From Albula goreensis (taxonomy: Eukaryota; Chordata; Actinopteri; Albuliformes; Albulidae): a stretch of DNA of 64,000 nucleotides. Positions 58,651-64,000 of the stretch are shown here, piece by piece. Below the pieces are notes generated by a model. It saw nothing but the letters and a program-made list of their open reading frames with translations, was not told the DNA's origin and made no database searches. Both the position numbers and the translations under genes were made by a program. The stretch's first letter is position 1. Each line of letters starts with the position of its first letter. The stretch covers positions 15,080,884 through 15,144,883 of the forward strand of contig CM040753.1 of the NCBI GenBank assembly GCA_022829145.1, read 5' to 3'.

Positions 58651-58799
58651 CGCATAAAGAACAGCTTACTGACTTTCTGCTGCCCTTTCACTGTATGTGG
58701 CTAGTCATTGGGGCACTTTTGAGTTTCTCCATCTCTTCCAGTCACCTCCTCCTCTCCTCCCCCACATCCTGTTTTCCCTTTGATGCTTCGGTTTCTGAT

Positions 58800-59835
58800 T
58801 CCTGAGGATGGTCATTTTTGGCCCAACTTTACATTTTGCTCTTTAATATTTGTGTAAGCACACTTTTAATTACAAATACAACTACAAATGTACAGCTTTT
58901 ACATTGACATTACATTTACATGACAAAAGTTTTTGATGATTTGGTATGGTATTTGAAATTTTGTTTCCAACAGACATCACAGTTGCAGCCATAAGTGCCA
59001 GCTGATGAATTATAATTCCTGTTCCATCACAATCACACATTTAAAAATGGATCAGCATGAGTATGTATGCACAACCAGCAGGTAATTTCTGCTCAATAAA
59101 GACTACAATAATGTGAATAGAAAAGATTTTATTGTGCAATGAAAACATGCAATAGGCCAAACCTTTTTTAAGCTGAGCTTTAAGCCTGCTTATGAACTAA
59201 AAGTATGATCACAGGTACAAAATGACTAGACCATCCCAGGCAACCAATTAAGAGTGTGCCCTCAAGTTGCAAACTTGAGCAATGCACCAAAATTAACAGG
59301 GTACATGTCTGTAGAGATCATTCATTAGTTTGTACAAGACACCACTGACCAATAAAATATTAGTTTGCCATTGTCTATACATGTTAATTTAGGAGGGAAT
59401 GCATGACTATTTCATCTGGCAATCCTTTATGTGGCTACCCCATAGATCCTGTGTGCTTTGATGTTGTAGCTTTGCTATGATTGGTTTTAAAGCAGCCAAA
59501 AAATGAACCCTCTCACACTGATATGAAATTTGATGATGTTTAATGTCTTGGTGAGAAATTATTGGATATTAAAATAAAATAAAAAATTAAAAATAATTGG
59601 ATAAGCACTCAATTAATTACATTTATATGTATTTTTACCAGTTATTACATCACCCTATATGTGCAATGTCAGAGTCACACAGAGGCAATGTGGATCATTA
59701 CTGGACTCATAAAAATTATTTTTACTCTTCAGGGTACGCTGTAACAACATATACACACCATAGTTAAACTGTGTCTACCTCTGTGGTGCTTACACAAGTA
59801 TGCGGTATTAGGTTTGGACAAATTAGACTGAGGCA
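58800..59835. other. Single-copy AT-rich sequence
   Basis: Nothing recognised. Confidence 0.4.
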
Positions 59836-59840
59836 GAAGG

Positions 59841-59864
59841 TTTTTTTTTTTTTTTTTTTTTTTT
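59841..59864 (+). repeat. Poly-T tract, 24 bases
   Basis: Uninterrupted T run. On the minus strand it is a poly-A, but no retroposed body was recognised next to it. Confidence 0.9.
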
Positions 59865-60540
59865 GTCACAACCAAAATACTGTGTATATTTAGGGAAATA
59901 TATTCATGCTATCCTTATTCATATCCCTTGAAATTATTTCAGATTTTTGGGTACGGCTGTTGAAACCTGTGAGAGTTATATCATACAGATTGGTTCACTG
60001 TAGGGGAGTGTGCAGGGCTCCAAAAACAAGAGCCCAGGTCTTGGGAAAAGGGAACAGTAATGCTGGGCTTTGATCCCTTGTCAGGAAGTGTGTAAACGCA
60101 ATTCTCAAAGGAAACCAGTCGTGGATTGAGAGAAATGGCAGGAAAGTGAACCCGATTAGTTCCTCTGCCCTGAGAGGAATATTTCTCTCCCCTTACATAC
60201 AAAAAAATCCTCCACGCAAATACAATCGGATATGGAAATTTCATATCAGCAGAGGTGGAGAGTTCACTAGGCAGATAAAAAAGTGGAAGATATGTTTTCA
60301 GTTTGGGGGGGGAGGGGGGCGGTCAAGTGATCTACTGTTAAAATTTACCAAGCTCTCAGTGAACTGTAAAAAATCTAAACTAATTAGGTAAAATTTGATA
60401 TTAATGTTTTGGGTGGAATGAGAGAAAAGGGGGCAAATGGACAGCTTTAGAATTCCAGGTCAACTGAAGTACAGTGGGGCCACATTTTTAAATCAGTCTT
60501 GAAAACTGTAGGTAATTGAGGGAAAGGAACATATGTGACT
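59865..60540. other. Single-copy sequence
   Basis: A G-rich run (GGGGGGGGAGGGGGGCGG) lies at about 60305-60322. Nothing else recognised. Confidence 0.4.
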
Positions 60541-60544
60541 ATAG

Positions 60545-60888
60545 GTGTAAGTCAGAGCTTGTTGGTGCACAGTGAAGCTTAGCTACATTACTCAAACAAC
60601 AACATCAACAGCCTGGTCCCATTGGCCCACTTTTCCAACCAATATTTGGCTAATCAGTTCCATCCTGCTAACTGCAGAGTTGAGTGCGATGTAATGTCAG
60701 CTGGACATGCTGTACATGTCCTGTGGCATCATAATCAGGGCCAAAGCCTTTAGCACATATGATCCTGTTTGCACATGCAGTCTCAGAGATGTTGAGAAAA
60801 TGAGCTGCCGCAACCAATCACACACTCTCGTAGCGTGCACCAACAGTTTTGCACACACACTAAATGCTTTAGTAAATCAGAGCCTTAG
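60545..60888. mobile_element. Small inverted-repeat element, family shared with 16.7 kb
   Basis: TGTTGGTGCAC at 60560-60570 is exactly inverted at 60835-60845. The right end TTAGTAAATCAGAGCCTTAG (60869-60888) matches the end at 16674-16693 at 17 of 20 positions. No transposase. Left end and target duplication are unclear. Confidence 0.4.
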
Positions 60889-60889
60889 A

Positions 60890-61825
60890 GGAATAGTGGC
60901 TTAATATAAAACAGATCAGGGACATTCTTGTGAACATAGAATATCTGAGAATTTCATTTCACATAAAGTCACTGTTTTGCCCTTCCTTGCTGCAGTAAGG
61001 CTATGACTTAAAAAAGGTAAAATAGCAGAATTGTGCTTGACTGTCAGAGAGCACAGGCATGGGTTGCTAATTGCCCAGATGATTTGCAGTGAGTTATGGA
61101 TTATCTGACACATAATTGGCAACTCAAATATGCTTCTACTACCATCGCAACATTGTATTCTTAGCAGAATTGAAATGATATGCATATTCATAACTCCAGA
61201 AAAATAACAGGAAAAACTAATTTTGCCTTGCTGAGTGAGGATGCACTGCAGAAAGAATCTTGATTATGTTTATTTGATATATGTGGTAGTTTCCTGCTGT
61301 GAAAACATCTTTAACACTATCTGTTCAGTAAATATACTGAATGAAACACATAATAATTGAAAATAAATACATATATAAAAAATAAATATACAGATAATAG
61401 TACTATCTAAATATCATTTTTAATATTATACTTTTTTAAGAAATTTGTTGGCCTCTACTCATTGTGACACCAGCAATAGAACTTTATGTTTCAAACAAAC
61501 AGCAACCTGTCTTGACCTTTTTTTCTCAGGTTTGTGGCTTGGAAAACTGCATGTTTAACAGGGCAGTGTTCACTTAATATTATGAGTTTATAAACAATGC
61601 AGGTCCTGTCAGAAAGCTGAGTGTTCTCTTCAACAGTATATGAAAAGTCAAAAGAAGCCTGGGGTTAAAAATGACTGATTATTATGTGGCACTAGTATAT
61701 TTTTCGACTGATCTTGCTCCAAACAGCAGTGCAATTTGACATAAGTCTGAGAGTGAACAGAGCCTTGGCTGTACTGGTATAATTCTGAATTGTAGACGCA
61801 TGCAGCTGTTTTTTTTTTTTTCTCC
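60890..61825. other. Single-copy AT-rich sequence
   Basis: Nothing recognised. Confidence 0.4.
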
Positions 61826-61829
61826 AAGG

Positions 61830-62000
61830 AAACATCTCCCAGAATAATGGGACTAATATCTAAGGCTCTGCTGGATGGGAGTTGCGCATTTAAAGCCCAG
61901 CTGTTAAGGAAACTTTTAATGGATGCCTCATTGTCTAAGCTTAAAGTCTCAGAAACCAAGCCCCGACGTGAGCAGTCGAGTAAAGCCAATGTAAAATTCT
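61830..62000. promoter_or_regulatory. Candidate conserved non-coding element
   Basis: Repeat-free, with TTGCGCATTTAAAGCCC, CTTTTAATGGATGCC and CCCCGACGTGAGC words. Inference from texture. Confidence 0.25.
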
Positions 62001-62160
62001 ATTATTGAGTCCATTGTTTTATTACAAACTTCCCATGGGTTTTTTGAAACTGTGTCCTGTGTCCTATCTATGGGTTTATATATGGGTATGGTTTTGGCGG
62101 AAGATTAGCATTGTTCATCATTGGGGGCAATGGGAAATCTCCACAGCAGGTTACCCTCAG

Positions 62161-62346
62161 ACCCATGCTCCGGTGCACATTGATGACATCACTGTGGTTG
62201 GGTTCCCTGCCAAAGAAAATGGTGCATCCTTGCTGATGAGGCGAGAGACAGGAGTCTCCAGAGCCCGCCTGAGCTCTGGCAGCCCTCCTGAATCAACAGC
62301 CACCCCAGGATCCCAGCCATGGAATGCAGTGATGTCATTCGCCTAG
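62161..62346 (+). other. Possible terminal exon, weak
   Basis: TTACCCTCAG at 62151-62160 could be a splice acceptor. The frame then runs 61 codons (THAPVHIDDITVVGFPAKEN...) to TAG at 62346. An AATAAA word lies about 240 bp downstream, within an AAATA repeat. No family recognised. Composition looks more protein-like than most frames here. Confidence 0.15.
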
Positions 62347-62349
62347 AAC

Positions 62350-62870
62350 CCCCTTAAAACCCATTGGGACTACTCCATCTACCATAACCACATTGTGAAG
62401 AAGGCCTGTGAAAGTATTCCCCAGGTTTATTTTCTGACTTTAGATTGACAGGACTCTAACAAGTGTCAGGAATGTACTGTGTTGTTGAAGTGAAGGAGTA
62501 ATATTTGACTGCACCGTATTAGACTACGCAATGTGTCCTTCTGGTGTTAGAGAAAAAAAAAAGCAGGCCGCCCTGTACTAAAAATAAATAAATAAATAAA
62601 TAGTTGGCCTTTCTGTGTCTACAGGGTGTGGAATGTTTAATTTCATAATGATGTTGAAAATTATGACTTCACTTAGCCTGTGTAGTGTAAGTGACCAAAA
62701 CAAAATTACAGTTCAAAGGGGATCGTTTTCCTGTCATACCTTTAAAAACCTGCTGGAACTCAGATTGACAACATCTGTGTGGCTGAATATTTGAAACACA
62801 TGACATCCTGCAGTTATTTATCATTGTTACGCTATGCAATACTTTGCATCATTCAATCAAATCCCGTCAC
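62350..62870. other. Single-copy sequence
   Basis: An AAATA microsatellite lies at 62580-62601. Nothing else recognised. Confidence 0.4.
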
Positions 62871-62879
62871 TCGCCCTTA

Positions 62880-63105
62880 CGATTTCATTTGTTGCATTTT
62901 TTTAACCTCGTAACTCCAGAGTAGAGACACATAATCCGGAAGAATAAATCAAACACTCTTTCAAGCAAAGCAAAGGAAGTTTTAATACGTAGCTGTAAAG
63001 CTTCATTGTGACAGAATTTCATTCTTAATTTCCACAACCTGCAGCCCAAAGCCGGATCAAGGTATTGTCAAGTCAGAAGCAATAAGTGTTTCTTGTTAGA
63101 CTTTG
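62880..63105. promoter_or_regulatory. Candidate conserved non-coding element
   Basis: Repeat-free stretch with AATCCGGAAGAATAAATC (an ETS-type word) and AGTTTTAATACG. Inference only. Confidence 0.25.
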
Positions 63106-63109
63106 CATA

Positions 63110-64000
63110 ACTTTCCCTTTGACTTGCTCAGTTTTTAACTCATTCTGGTTAAAAACAGTAAAACTAAGTGGGCCACCTTTCTAATATTGTTTTTTTTTCC
63201 TCTCTTTTCTAAAATGACTTTGCTTAGCTAGATTTCATCCAAAAATATTTACCATCATCTGAATTATAGGTTTTGTTCAAGCATTATAGGCCTTTAAATA
63301 GCTGAGGGTGCTTATGCACTGAGTGCACATATGTTTTACATACAGGTACTATATCATTTTATAATAAGTCTTTGTTTTTATTATAGCATATTTGCCAGTG
63401 GATATTTTTCCACAGCTTCAGTGGTTCATTGTTCCAGTTGCTGCAATAGTTTTAAAATATGTAGCGCACAGCATACATAAAGGTAATTGATGATCCATGC
63501 AAGGAATGGGTTAGTCATGCAAATTGCAAAGCCTTTTCCTCAACAGAACATATCTCTAGCATCTGCACATCATTCTTTACTGGTGCCGTTACAGTCTCTG
63601 ATAGCCATGAAAGGCCCAGTGAGATGGTCCATTGAAGGTTATCTGTATTTTCCCCTTGATTCTGTTTCGCTGAGTAAACTTCCACTAGCTTTGTCTGTGT
63701 GCCACTTGAATTTGTCTCATACTGGAGGGAGGTGAACTAGGAAATTACATTTAGACCCAAGCATCTGCTCCAGCATTCCCCGTTTGTTGTACATCATCTT
63801 CTCTGAAGCTGCTAACAAAGGATTAGGGAGATACAAATTAAAAGCAGATGTTGCAAAGGTGAATATATGGTAATAATTGTGGTGATAAATGTATTCTCAC
63901 GGTAGTATGCAAGAGCATGTTTTATTTAAAAAAAAAGGAAAATTGTGGTTGAGTTGAATCCAGCTAGGCCTCATTTTGATTCATGTAATAAAACTAGTGA
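63110..64000. other. Single-copy sequence to window end
   Basis: No gene recognised. The 82-codon frame at 63487-63735 shows no domain. Confidence 0.4.

Noticed and set aside
59841-59864. Poly-T as the tail of a minus-strand retroposed gene
   Set aside because: No recognisable body downstream on the plus strand.

Overview
The window looks like non-coding DNA from a vertebrate, most likely a ray-finned fish. The evidence is dense CA/GT microsatellites, tRNA-derived SINEs with a fish-type L2-like tail, a Tc1-like transposase fossil, a hAT transposon with a BED-finger fragment, and a LINE 3' end whose encoded C-terminus matches the type common in fish LINEs. I cannot place it to species. No complete host protein-coding gene, tRNA, rRNA, CRISPR array or recognisable microRNA was found. 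The longest open frames (about 160 to 177 codons) are either transposon-derived or near the length expected by chance. The window reads as a gene desert or very large intron.

Layout. 1-4.4 kb: single-copy sequence with a GC-richer block carrying GATA-type motifs (1.69-2.07 kb), a G-quadruplex motif and a conserved-looking block at 3.5 kb. 4.4-6.3 kb: a transposon cluster, a hAT-Charlie-like element inserted in a Tc1-like fossil, then an isolated hAT-type end. 6.3-10.7 kb: mostly single-copy, with a long CA array. 10.7-11.4 kb: a clean 710-bp inverted-repeat element (MITE). 11.5-26.4 kb: single-copy sequence with microsatellites and several blocks that look like regulatory sequence.

26.44-27.77 kb is the most striking locus. 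A Tigger1/MER2-like pogo shell holds a second Tigger-like shell, which holds a third (Golem/Zombi-type), which holds a 5'-truncated LINE with its own ATT tail. The ends of the outer and third shells closely resemble mammalian Tigger families as I remember them.

28-53 kb: more single-copy sequence, a 48-bp minisatellite, a 100-bp GT array, SINE copies or tails in both orientations, a retroposon 3' end at 44.4 kb, and a TTC/TC tract. 54-59 kb holds three CpG-dense patches in an otherwise CpG-poor background. 60.5-60.9 kb holds a small inverted-repeat element whose end matches one at 16.7 kb.

If a host function exists here it is probably cis-regulatory. Blocks at 1.7, 3.5, 7.1, 15.6, 17.4, 25.4, 36.8, 38.0, 39.6, 43.4-44.1, 48.1, 49.1, 51.1, 61.9 and 62.9 kb have the texture of conserved non-coding elements (homeodomain, POU or GATA-like words, few repeats). 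That is a reading of texture, not an alignment.
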